Shown in pieces: positions 42,179 to 52,941 of a stretch of 64,000 nt of DNA. Position 1 is the first letter of the stretch, and each line of letters begins with the position of its first letter. The notes beneath the pieces are model-generated. The model did not search any database. It was given only the letters and a program-made list of their open reading frames with translations, and was not told the origin of the DNA. The DNA is from Coenobita brevimanus (Eukaryota; Arthropoda; Malacostraca; Decapoda; Coenobitidae). The stretch spans positions 34,488,659-34,552,658 of the forward strand of contig CM064653.1 in NCBI GenBank assembly GCA_032717465.1. Direction: 5' to 3'. Both the position numbers and the translations under genes were made by a program.

Positions 42179-43651
42179 CACTCGACCCTCAGTTTGGCGG
42201 ACCCTTATTTCTCGGATTTTGGATTTCCTGGACACGAGCTGAGGCTAGACAATACAGTATTATCAAATGCCAGACATATGCCCGTACAAGTCCGGGATTT
42301 TCAACAAAAGTCGGGCCATTATTCTCCCATAAAACTATAAGCAGCCTGCTGCACAACACAGTATAATTTTAGCAAGGTTTTGACTCAATAAAGGCCATTT
42401 GTAACACACACAAGAAATTATTTTCATACATGAAATGGATCTTGGTCACCAACCTGCCTTACGCCTCCAGCTCCTAACTCGTGGCAATATCCCATTTGCC
42501 TCTTACCTTTCTCAGATGCCACTATACAGTAAATAGTTTATTGCATAACGCAGTAAGGTTTAAGGAAGTCTTGGACACAATAATATTCATAGGTAATAAA
42601 AAAAATATATATTTTCTTATGGACAAAGTCAATGGGATCCATTTCTACTCACTTTGCTCACCTGACAGGGTGTGACTAAATACCGAATCAGCACTTTTCA
42701 CTTGAAAATATATTAATTTTTTTGTCACAGTGACTCATACACATATAATTATCTGAAAAATCTACTTTAAAACCTTTACTGAATATAACTTAATTAAGAA
42801 ATTAGGTTTCAGAGCTAAAATGCACGAATGTAAGCAGGTATTTCCCCTTCAGATCGTCAGTGTTTACATCTCGGTCAGCTGATGAGTGGTTGGCCAGTGT
42901 TAGCAAATATATCCCCTTCAGATCATCAGCACACCTTGACAGACTTCTGTTTTGCATAAATATTTATTTTGAGTAAAAAAAAAAAAATGTATCTGCATTG
43001 TAAATCGATATTTATCCAAAACAAAAGTCCGTCAAGGTGAGTTGTTAGACTAGAGGCAAAACACTTCTGCTGACTTTAAGAAATTTTCACTCTGATTCCT
43101 GATTTTCTATTAATATTTAAATGAAGCACAAACTTTTGAATGAATTTCAAAATAATTAGGTGTGCAAACCTATATGGTGATAGAGATTAAAATATTTTTC
43201 AATTAAAATTGCTGATTCGGTCCAAGATTGCGTGTTTGTATCTCGATCTGCTGATTAGTGGTTGGCTAACCTTGTGGTGCTCCATTCCTTGCTCATTTTT
43301 GTCTTTTTCCTCAGCTGTCTGATCGTCTTCTATCATACCCTCCACATTCTCGTGAACAACTGTCTAAACAACCATTCTTAGGGTTGTAGCTAGTAAAATA
43401 AAGCCATTGTGTCAGTTATTATTATTGTTATTGCATCAGTATTATTATTTTATGTACTGTGTATGCTAGTTATGCTGGTATAGGTAGCCTACATTCCACG
43501 ATGCTCTAGATTATCGAAATAATTGCCGGACAGTATTGGAGAATTCGGACAAAGTATGGTAATAGTCTGGGGAATGGTATGTGGGGCCGGACTTTGGCCA
43601 TTCCCAGACTGGTCTACCCCCATTTTAGTCCGGCAAATCGAGGGTCGAGTG
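42179..43651. mobile_element. Tigger-like non-autonomous transposon in CCDC47 intron
   Basis: The ends CACTCGACCCTCAGTTTGGCGGAC and the inverse CACTCGACCCTCGATTTGCCGGAC are near-perfect inverted repeats with TA on each side (42177-42178 and 43652-43653). Length is 1473 bp. It contains two related internal blocks (ACATCTCGGTCAGCTGATGAGTGG at about 42868 and TATCTCGATCTGCTGATTAGTGG at about 43235). No transposase is seen. Confidence 0.8.
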
Positions 43652-43653
43652 TA

Positions 43654-44249
43654 TTGTAACTTAAGAGTGATATAAATTGAGAATGCCATATCCACATTAA
43701 ATTTGTTTACAAATCAGTTTAACTGTTGATAGGAAATAATTTATGGTTTACTGTATACCAAGGTCATCTGATTATCGGGTACATTCATCCCATCTGCGAG
43801 AAGCATGAAACTGTGCACACAGATAAGATTTTTAAGTGTTATATCGCTTTGAAAGATTCCATAAGTGACCATTTTCACCTAATTTGCTGCAGAATGTTTA
43901 GTAACTGTTGATAGGTCACTATGACTAAACCTAGAAATGTTTCATTTACTGGCCATATCAGGGTGTAATGCCTGAAAACAACATACACTGATCCCTTGGT
44001 TATCACGCATAATTGGTATCAGACATTGTGTGTGATTATTGAATTGTGCAATAACAGATACAAGGAACATACGGATTTTATCCTAATTGGTACCAGGCAT
44101 CCCAAGTGTAAGCCTAAATCTTCCCTTTTACAACAGTTAGGTCCAGTAAATATATACTGTTATGGTAGATATCAAAAACACATATGCATTTAAGGGTAAG
44201 TTAAGAGAAAGTGGTGATAAGGGCATAACAAAGGAAAATATTTAATCTA
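43654..44249. other. Intronic/intergenic, no gene seen
   Basis: AT-rich DNA. Short plus-strand frames show no motif. AACTGTTGATAGGAAATAA/AACTGTTGATAGGTCACT repeat once (about 43719 and 43903). Confidence 0.4.
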
Positions 44250-44506
44250 TAGTAGGTGGGGGCGCCCATCATCCACCCACTTAATGTAGCGGTGCTCATT
44301 TCAGGGAATCTTTACACTGAATGGCAAGTCAAATGATTTCTGATAAACCAGGAAATCATTTACAGCGCTGGGTGGTAACTTATTACCAACCAACACCTGT
44401 TCCCTGCGTGTCAGCAAGTGGGTTGGTGGAGGGTTAGTACCCCTCACGTGAAAACAACTAACTAAAAATCGTTTCGTTTCGTTTCATTTTCGTTTCGTTT
44501 TTAAAG
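44250..44506 (+). repeat. SINE-like element with (GTTTC)n tail
   Basis: Same order as 4139-4508. The hairpin reads AAATGATTTCTG...CAGGAAATCATTT with paired changes relative to the 62-kb copies. It ends with a CGTTTCGTTTC tail in place of the RTE-like tail. Confidence 0.7.
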
Positions 44507-47103
44507 GCTCCAACATGCTTGCATGTGTCGGCCTTGGTCACCTAATGGTGGCTCTCCACACTGCACGATCCATTACAGCCTCCCTGTTCAGTCCCTTAAC
44601 CCTTACACCGCGGGCATGTTTACCGATGTTTTGCGTGTGCCGCGGGGTTATTCGGGCTCTGACAGACTCTCAAAAAATATTTGCCAAAAATCAGTTATTA
44701 GTCCTAGAATATTAAAATTACATATGCTTATGGCACATACCTTCAGCTTTCTCCTGGAATGTTTGTTGAGCCTTCGTCAGTTACTGTAGGACTTGTGGAG
44801 ACCTCTGAAGTTGGGTAACGAAGTCTCCACTTTACACTTCCTGACAACCTGTAATATGATTACCACAGCCAGATATTAACACTATAAACATTACTCTATG
44901 ATTTTCAAGTAGTTTGGGATCCATACTCCAAAAAAAAAAAAACACTGTGAAAGCAAGGAAAATTACGAGCGCGTCTGACCGTCGCACTTGCGCTAGTTTG
45001 CTCTTAGTACTCTGTCATTTATTATTCATAAAACCCCTCACACTTTATATTTCTATTACTATATAACACTTATATATATCTACAGTCTTTATCCATAAGT
45101 TTCCTTCAGTAGTATTAGTTAATTGTCACTGTAGGGATTCAATTTCTTTCAGTAAAATACGTAGCATTCACTTTCTCGTCCTGTATACTAGCATTGAGAG
45201 TGAATGTCACTTTCATCTTCACTCTCATAACTCATAGTATTCAGACATGCTAGAGTGAAACTTTCACCTTCATTACTCCTAGGGTATATACTTGTATTCT
45301 TATAATACTACTCATTTACATTTCTATTTACGTTCTCTATTTTGTTTACGTTATTTACATTTCTATTTTATTTACACTGTGTTATGCACTGTCACTTGAA
45401 GTAACTTATAAAACTATTTTCCATTGTTCACGTATATTTACATTCATTACTTTCACTTGCTGTTTACACATTATTTACAATTCCACTTCCACTGTTTTAC
45501 TCAATAGAAAGATCGTAGTCACTCTTTTATCAATTGTCAGCCCTTTACCTCTTTCCACACGAGGTTTAGTAGGGGGTAAAGGTCACAGGGCCCTTTGCAT
45601 GGGGGTGAAAAAGGCCCTGAAGTCAGCAAGAAGAAACAGACGTACCTCTACTTCGGAAGATGAGAGTAAACTGATAAGGGAGGGCCGGGGTAGAGGCCTA
45701 CTTAGGGGATATTCAGTGCTACCAATGTTAGCTCTTGAAACAGCTATGTATAGCACTGAAATGATTGGCAGGAAATCTAGACAATACATTATAAATTAGG
45801 TAGTCCCAGATGAATGTAAATATCACTTAGGCTTCTCCCTTCCCTCCTTACATGTATATTTATTACGAAAATAGATTATACGGCATATTTCAAGGGGGAA
45901 AAAACAGCGAAAATTAGCGAACGAGTGCATGTGAGGTGTTGTCAGGTGATAATTAGCCAATTCCAGGTGTATGGCACTCTCACTTACCTTATTTCTTTCT
46001 TGTATATATTATTTGGTATAAGAATAGGGCATAGGGCTTATTTCAATGGATGAAATCAGTGAAAAATTCCAGGGAAGATTTACTTAGCGTAGCACGGCCG
46101 GGCAGGCGAGAGGATAGGGTAATGGAGGGGGGGTAGGGAGGGGAGTCAAGAACGGAGAGAAATGGCTAAATTGTCAACAATGGATGGGAGTACAGATGAG
46201 ATTAGGAGTGCTGACTAGTGTTGGACATTGGCAGTACTGATAGATGATACAAGCCCCCACTTGGAAGCCCAGGTGAATTCAAAATAACACAGAATCACAA
46301 AAGCGACGCCCTGCGGTATGATCCCTTGCTCCCAAGCGTCACGAAAGTGACGCCCCGCGGTTAAGGGGTTAACCCTAAGGTCACACTTAATGACCTCGTC
46401 CCATGTCTTTCTCGGTCTGCCCCTCATAACCCCACCCCCAATATTAACACTTCTCACCTTCCTCACCCAATTATCATCCCCCATCCTCTCCACATGTCCA
46501 ATCCACCTCAATCTACCTCTCCTCATCACAACACCAATACACTCCAGTCCCATCCTACCTCTCAACTCTTCCATTGTAAACCCAGCCCCTCCAGGCCTTG
46601 GACGCAGGGACGCACTGCACATCCACCTAATCATTGTCATTTCTGTACGTCTGAGCCGGCGAATGTCTTCCTCCCTCACTGCCCAGGTCTCACTGCCATA
46701 CAGCATTACACTCCTAACACATGCTGCATACAAAGACCCCTTAGCACGTAGGGAGAGCCCTCTCAATGTCAGGAGAGGCATGAGCTCCCTGAACTTCTTC
46801 CAACCACTTCTCACCCTAGCCACAGAGCTAGCTCCAGCCCCACCTCCAGCACACAACATGTCTCCCAAATAACAAAACTCTTCCACACACTCAAGAGATT
46901 CACCAGCAAGTTCAATCCTTTCACGTCTGACGATCTCCACCTGCTCACCCCGGCACGCCGTACACATAAAATCAGCATTATCTCGCAGTCTACCTCTGAT
47001 ACCACTACATCTCTTATGCACCCATTTATCACACACACCGCACAAGATGGAATTACTTCCCACGCCCTTGTGGCAAACTGCACATGGCCACTCTCCCTCG
47101 TCT
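44507..47103 (-). pseudogene. RTE-like retrotransposon copy 2 (PHD-like finger and C-terminus), split by piggyBac
   Basis: Minus-strand coding at 46373-47103 has a Cys/His cluster (C-x2-C-x10-C-x2-C-x4-H-x2-C-x14-C-x2-C, about 46960-47095), then the C-terminal region ECVEEFCYLGDMLCAG, LYGSETWAVREED, RLRWIGHVERM and GRPRKTWDEVIKCDL. The frame stops inside the insertion and resumes at 44595-44507 with GLNREAVMDR and VWRATIR before a stop. The zinc-finger and C-terminal blocks are typical of retrotransposon polyproteins. Endonuclease and RT are absent (5' truncated), and a plus-strand fragment of another copy abuts it at 47104. Confidence 0.75.
44596..46372. mobile_element. Non-autonomous piggyBac-like element (1.77 kb)
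   Basis: TTAA at 44596-44599 and 46369-46372; ends CCCTTACACCGCGGG and, inverted, CCCCTTAACCGCGGGG. It interrupts the retrotransposon reading frame, which becomes continuous if one TTAA and the insert are removed. Inside, a short plus-strand frame at 45599-45799 (KKALKSARRNRRTSTSEDESK, shortened) may be a remnant of a transposase N-terminus. The rest is AT-rich. Confidence 0.85.
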
Positions 47104-47275
47104 AAAAATACAAACAAGAAGCCTCCGGCCAGGACTGACAAACAGTTGATGACTAAGGACCGAACAAAGAACATGGTATGGATGGTGGCATGGAATGTAA
47201 GGGGTGCAGATGATGAGGTGAGAGAGAGAGACATTGTCCAGGTACTTGAGGGTGCAAAAGTGGGCGTACAGTAAG
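47104..47275 (+). pseudogene. RTE-like 5' fragment (start of endonuclease)
   Basis: KNTNKKPPARTDKQLMTKDR followed by MVAWNVRGADDEVRERDIV corresponds to the N-terminus of copy 1 (9070-9260). It is head-to-head with copy 2, so the junction at about 47103 is a rearrangement or a twin-priming-like inversion. Confidence 0.65.
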
Positions 47276-47654
47276 CCTTTCATAAGTCAAACTGTGTAGG
47301 GCTCTAGGGCGGTTCGACTTATCGAATTTTCTGACTAACTGGGGGGGGGGGGGAACTATATTCCTCCACCCAATACTTGCAAATTATGTGATTACTTGTT
47401 TATTAACATTAAAGAAGCATTCATAAAGCAATAAAGATGAACAATAAAAACAGTTCAGTGCATGTCAGAGGCTAGACTTGGATAGAATGTTGCATAGATG
47501 GAGGGGTGCAACAGTCACATAATTATGTTAAGTTCTGCACTTAATTACAGAGATAGCCCGATTATCCAGACTATATGGTGTGAAGGGGTGCCTGAATAGT
47601 CCGAAATCACAATTAATCAGGCGGAAACAAAACACAAGTACTGTTAGATTGATT
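47276..47654. other. Tigger-like terminus and AT-rich spacer
   Basis: The sequence from about 47271, CAGTAAGCCTTTCATAAGTC, resembles a Tigger MITE end. A G14 run lies at 47341-47354. No matching second terminus was identified. Confidence 0.35.
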
Positions 47655-48090
47655 TATTTACTGGTAAATATACACGAAGCAGCAGAAAGACCTTACCAAT
47701 TCAGTTCATAATCGTCCAGCTTGTTTCTGTATTTCTCTGACAACTTTCAGTTTGGCAAATTACTTTTTCTTACTGAAAAATTTCCTCCCTGTTGCAGCAG
47801 AAAGACCTTCCCAATTCAGTTCATAATCGTCCAGCTTGTTTCTATATTTCTCTGACAACTTTCAGTTTGGCAAATTACTTTTTCTTACTGAAAAATTTCC
47901 TTCCTGTTATTATCGTCACTTTCCCCTACGATCATTTCCAGAATGGTGGAAGAAACTCAAGGTGCTCAGAGGTGGTTATCTTTTCCCAATTTCCCAGCTG
48001 GAGGTTAGGTTAGGTTAAATTATTAGGTACAGATAAGCTCGGTTAGGCCAGGTTTAGTTAAACACTTAGTTTAGAACAGTCCTTTCCACC
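47655..48090 (+). repeat. Interspersed TTAGG-associated repeat with 115-bp tandem duplication
   Basis: Units 47681-47795 and 47796-47910 are nearly identical (AGCAGAAAGACCTTMCCAATTC...GAAAAATTTCCTYCCTGTT). The downstream part matches the repeat at 40320 and ends GGTTAGGTTAGGTTAAATTA. Confidence 0.8.
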
Positions 48091-48439
48091 ATTAAGTTAA
48101 CGAAATAAAGAAGGGTTGTCACACCAGAAGCTAAAAATGACGGGGAAACAGATTTAACAAGAAACGTTTATTTACCAACCCAGAAATAATCTGAAAAATG
48201 TAACAGACTATCAGGAAGAACTGATATGGTAAAGTGCTTTTACTACTTAAAGTAAAGCGTATGTTTAGCCCCCTCAATGGCCGTGAGTTCAGAAATTTGC
48301 GTGCTCCTGTGGTCGGCCTCGGGATCATTTTTTCAAAGTTCTAAAATCAATTTCTTTTTCTTAGGTATGTGAAAAGACTCGTCTGGCACACCTGACTTTT
48401 TTTTTTTTTTTTAATCCCCCCTAAACCCATTTTGCTATG

Positions 48440-48950
48440 ATTTGTGAAAGAATTAATATAATTAGGATGCGTCCTACATTAGCATGTAAACATCGGCGAA
48501 AACATCTGGGATGAAGTGAACTGTGAACCCCTGACTGCATGGGATGGTAGAGTAGGGTCGTGTTAACACACCGGTGACCTTCGTTCCCTTCCTGTAATTG
48601 CTCACAGGTTTTTATAGCTCGCCCTAACTCAACGTCATTTACATTGCTACAGCAAAGTGTTGTTCAAGGCCAGCAGCTATGAAAGCAATAATGGAATACA
48701 TTATTGTTTGTATCAGTCCTCTCTCTTTCACACATACACATAAGAATAAACAAAAGAATGAACTGTAAATGTACATTAACTTTAAGGAACAATAACAACT
48801 GTGCTCAGTTGGTCCGAAATATATCGGGAAGAGTGATAGCGAACGAAGAATGTGGAACTGAATTCTAACCTGCGAGAACATGTGGGACGAAATAGTAATT
48901 TTTTTTCTGATTAGGAAATATTTTTGTTCCATATCATTGCCTAAAATTGT
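48440..48950 (+). repeat. Duplicated unit A (left part)
   Basis: Aligns with 49735-50205: shared ACATCGGYGAAAACATCTGG, CCTTCGTTCCCTTCC, TATAGCTCGCCCTAACTCA, GGAATACATTATTGTTTGTA and GACTGATTAGSAAA-type blocks. It is interrupted at 48951 by RTE-like copy 3 and resumes at 49584. Confidence 0.75.
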
Positions 48951-49578
48951 CTGTTTATCTATCTATAGCCCGACGCCCTAATCCTGCAAAGGGTGGCCGC
49001 GGATAAAACGCCTCCAAGTCGCTCTGTCACCCACCATTTGACTACCCTCCCCCAACTCACCCCCCCTCCCACATATACCTCTCAACTCCATCCCTCCACT
49101 TCATCCTCGGTCTTCCCCTCCCTCTCCCTCCCTCCACCTCACCTACATACACCCTCTTAGTCAGTCTTTCATTCCCCATTCTCTCCTCATGTCCAAACCA
49201 CTTCAGTGTATTTCTCCTAATCTTCTCAATCACATCCACATCCACCCCACAACGTTCCTTCACTTCTTCATTCGTCAGCCTGTCCCTCCATGTCACTCCG
49301 CATGCTCCTCTCAAGTAACTCATTTCCACTGCTATCACTCTTGACTTGTTCCCCTCTTGCAAGGTCCATGCCTCGCTTCCATACGTCAGGGTAGGGATCA
49401 CAATACTACCATGCAGTGACTTCTTAACTTCCAGACTCACCTCCCTATTTCTCATCACTGCTTTCAGTGAACCAACAACCTTCTTTCCCTGCTGTACCCT
49501 TTCATGCACTTCATCCCCCAAAGTTCCATCCTTACTCATCACACTACCCAAGTACTTGAATGCACTCACATTCTCCAT
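48951..49578 (-). pseudogene. RTE-like retrotransposon copy 3, 5'-truncated, with 5-bp target duplication
   Basis: 628 bp containing only the C-terminal region: MENVSAFKYLGSVMSKDG, IPTLTYGSEAW, VTWRDRLTNEEVKERCG and GRGRGRPRMKWRDGVERY. It is open over about 170 codons. ATTGT flanks it (48946-48950 and 49579-49583), and the adjacent duplicated unit retains the uninterrupted site (AAAGTTGTGAAACCC at about 50195). The sense 3' end is GGCCACCC...GGGCGTCGGGCTATAGATAGATA, a simple-repeat tail. It lacks endonuclease and RT, so it is inactive. Confidence 0.85.
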
Positions 49579-50510
49579 ATTGTGAAACCCATAATTTTTT
49601 GTGCAGGCATACAGCCTAAAGACCTTACCAGTTCAGGTCATATTCCCCTAGTTTGTCTTCTATATTTTTCTGACTAATATGTGGATGGTATATTATCTTC
49701 GATTCTCCTGCTGAAAGAATCTTACTCAAAACTAGGGTGCATGTAACATAAGCACTTAAACATCGGTGAAAACATCTGGAGTGAAGTGAACACCTCATTG
49801 CTTGGGATGTAGAGAGGGCTGTGTAAACATACTAGTGACCTTCGTTCCCTTCCCATAATTGTTCGCAGTTTTTTATAGCTCGCCCTAACTCAGTGTCTCT
49901 GACACTGAAATGTTAAAGTGTCATTCAAAGCCCTCAGCTATGAAGGGGTTAATGGAATACATTATTGTTTGTATCAGTATGCTCTCTTTCACATACACAC
50001 ACACACACATAAGAAAGAACAAAAGACTGAGCAGTAAATGTACACTTAACTTTAAGGAGCAGAAATAACTGTATGCTCAGTCGGTCTGAAATGTGTTGGG
50101 AACAGAGATATCGAACAAAGAATGTGAAACTAAATGCTGACTAAGAGTAATTTTTTTCTGATTAGCAAACATTTTTGTTCCATTTCGTCCCCTAAAGTTG
50201 TGAAACCCATAAATTTTCATCTAAACATACAGTCTAATGACTTCACCAGTTCAGTTCGTATTCATCTAGTTTGTTTTCTGTATTTTTCTGTTTTGAAGGT
50301 GGTAAATTACCTTCCCATGCTGAAAGATTTCTTCCTTTATTATCATCAGGCTCTTTAAGCTGTACCTATCATTGTTTCCAGCATAATGGAAGAAACTTAC
50401 TCAGCGTACTAAAAAGTGGCTTTCATTTCCCAATTTTCCAACTGGAACCCGGGTAAGGTTAGGTTAGGGTAAATTATTAGGTAGTTAAGCAAGTTTAGGC
50501 TAGGTTAAGT
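49579..50510 (+). repeat. Duplicated units A (right part) and B with TTAGG end
   Basis: The segment 49584-49735 completes unit A. Unit B runs 49735-50510 and ends GGTTAGGTTAGGGTAAATTATTAGG. Both belong to the repeat family also seen at 40320 and 47655. Confidence 0.7.
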
Positions 50511-50870
50511 TATCAGTCACCTCACCAAATTCCACCTAACCACCCTTGTGATCGAGTTGTGAGCAGGAGGTGTGGGTGGGGGCAAACTCATGCTCGTTTA
50601 CACGTGCCTTGCTCGCTACCAACCAGATGCTTCCTGTTTAAACCGGAGCTATCATACGGATAATTCTGTGTATTACTGTACCACTGAACCATTCGGTCAT
50701 GGCCTGGATATACCGAAACCTGGATAATCGAGCTTTCACTGTACTTCTCTTTACAGTCAGTTTAATTACTTCACTTTACAGTCAGTTGAACTAAAATGTA
50801 ACGCTTGGAATATAATAAAGTAAAATAATGCACTTGGACTATCATCATCATCTGGACCTCCTTTCCCACC
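50511..50870. other. Spacer with Tigger-like terminus
   Basis: About 50714-50740, CTGGATAATCGAGCTTTCACTG is the inverse of a CAGTGAAAGCTCGATTATCC Tigger-type end. The other end was not found. No gene is seen. Confidence 0.4.
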
Positions 50871-51648
50871 TTAACCCGCCGCGTCCCGGAGACGTGAATT
50901 CACGTCCTCACATGATGTGCACTCATATCCCGGAGACGTGAATTAATGCGGCAACATTCAAGGTCCCTAATTTGGACAATTTTTAATTTTCGCGAGTGAT
51001 TTCACGAGTGATTTTTGGCACGTATACATGGGACACCTTCCTCTATTCCTCTACAAGATGCCAAGCAGGGACAATGCCTTACACCGCATAACCTTCCCCC
51101 CCCCCCCTGCATGCCATAGTCTCGGCAATTCACCTGTTACCAGTGACCTGGCCAATAAAGACATTCAGGGCCAGAGTGATTCCCCAATTGATGACAATGT
51201 GGAGGACAAAGTTTACATAGCATTAGAGGAAGAAACAGTCAGAAATGATGATCAGGTAATGTGGGAAAAAAAGGTCATGAATGGTGATGAGTTAGTGAGT
51301 GAAACAATGCTTATAATGCCTATATTACTGTTTGAAAACCAATATACTCTTGTACTACATATAAATTCTTACCAAGTAAATAAATAAATACTGTTTATGA
51401 GTGGATAAAATAGTTACCCTCCCATAGAACTCGTTTTCTTTGATGCCAGCCTGTTAGAAAACCCAGTCAGGTAAGGAGGTACTTGTACCTAGATCGAGTA
51501 TTTTAAACCTCAGGTTAGCGATTTCTCTATGAATTTTCGATGTTTCTCACCAAAAGCGGATGTTTGAGCCAAAAAAAAAAAAAAAGTCCAAAAATGTCGG
51601 GACCGGGGCGTACCACTGCCCAGAAAACGTCGGGATGGGGCGGGTTAA
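50871..51648 (+). mobile_element. Non-autonomous piggyBac-like element, 778 bp (second copy)
   Basis: TTAA at 50871-50874 and 51645-51648; ends CCCGCCGCGTCCCGG and, inverted, CCCGCCCCATCCCGACG. Same length as 9996-10773 and opposite orientation. The plus frame near 51150-51300 reads IQGQSDSPIDDNVEDKV, related to the acidic N-terminus (SDSPLDDEEMDNK) of the autonomous element at 58-62 kb. Confidence 0.88.
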
Positions 51649-51879
51649 GGCAGGGTGAGGAGTAGCAACATCCAGACAGCCCAAAGAGTGCCCAGTCCAA
51701 TGGGCCACGCTTCCATTCACTCATCATTCAAGCCTCCGGAATCCTGGCTGTATCTGATATGCCAGAAAACTTTCACCACATTCTGTAACTTCACATAAAC
51801 TTATCTGGTAGAGTCACTCCGACTGCTGTCACATTAAAAAAGGATGCCAAATCCCTAATCATGCACTTCTCACAAAATT
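51649..51879. other. Spacer, no gene seen
   Basis: Ordinary sequence between the piggyBac-like element and RTE-like copy 4. Confidence 0.4.
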
Positions 51880-52576
51880 CATCCAGCCAGCTTGATCTCT
51901 TGTCAGTCCCGTCTCTTCACCGACCTACATACCCCTCTTCCTTACACACTCATCCACCGTATCTCTACCTTTTCCTTGGCCTACCTCGCCTCCTTCCTCC
52001 TTCAGAATCACTCAGATATACCTTTTTCACCACTCTGTTATCCATTTTCTCCACATGACCATACCATCTCAGTACACTCTTCGATTCTGGTGTCCTCATA
52101 CTTCCTCACTCCACGCCTATCACGAATAACATTATTCTGTATCCTATCCACTCTCTGTACTCCACATACATCCCTCAGCAGTCCCATCTCCACTGCTGTC
52201 GCTCTTGACTTTTGATTTTTATGCCACACCATAGTCTCACACCCATATGTAAAAGTTGGCACCAATACTCCTTCATGTAAGCCTCGTACAGCTGCAACAG
52301 TCAAGCCTCTGTTTCTTATCAAGGCCCTCATAGCACCAGCTACTTTCCTTCCTTGTGTCACTCTACTTTGCTCTTCTTTTGCACATTTTCCTTTCTGTTC
52401 CGTCACTGTACCCATCTGTTTGAACTCTCACCGATTCCAGTGTCTCTTCTTTAACTGTAACATCACACTTGAAAGTCATCTTTCCTCTCGATTACCATCA
52501 CGTTACTCTTTTCTGTGTTTACTTTCAAGGCACGACGCTTACAGACATCAGCAAAACCGTGCACTATAAAAAAAAA

Positions 52577-52787
52577 ACTCATTTTTTTTAATCGAGACGA
52601 AGATGCAGTTGACAGATTGGTGATGATTGGCTGAATGGAACATTACTTCATACTCTTTTTATTATTAATTGACAACATATATCTGATGGGGAAATTTGGG
52701 TTAGTAAATGTTATTCGGACATGTTGCATTTAGCCAATCGTCACCAACCTATCAAGTGCATCTTCACCTCAATAAAAAAAACTGAGT
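52577..52787. mobile_element. MITE with ~60-bp inverted repeats
   Basis: ACTCATTTTTTTTAATCGAG...GATTGGTGATGATTGGCTGAATG is mirrored by ACTCAGTTTTTTTTATTGAGG...GGTTGGTGACGATTGGCTAAATG on the other strand. TATA-like bases flank both sides. It splits copy 4 beside the YADD segment. The superfamily is not determined. Confidence 0.8.
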
Positions 52788-52941
52788 ATAGTCTACCAAG
52801 TTTGTGTTTAGTATTTGCAAGTAGCATTGCATCATCAGCATACAACAAATATGAGATATTCCATCCATCACCATTCATTACCTGCGCCATCCCCCTCTCC
52901 ATTACTCGTTTTTATTTCTCCCATCACCCTATCCATATATA

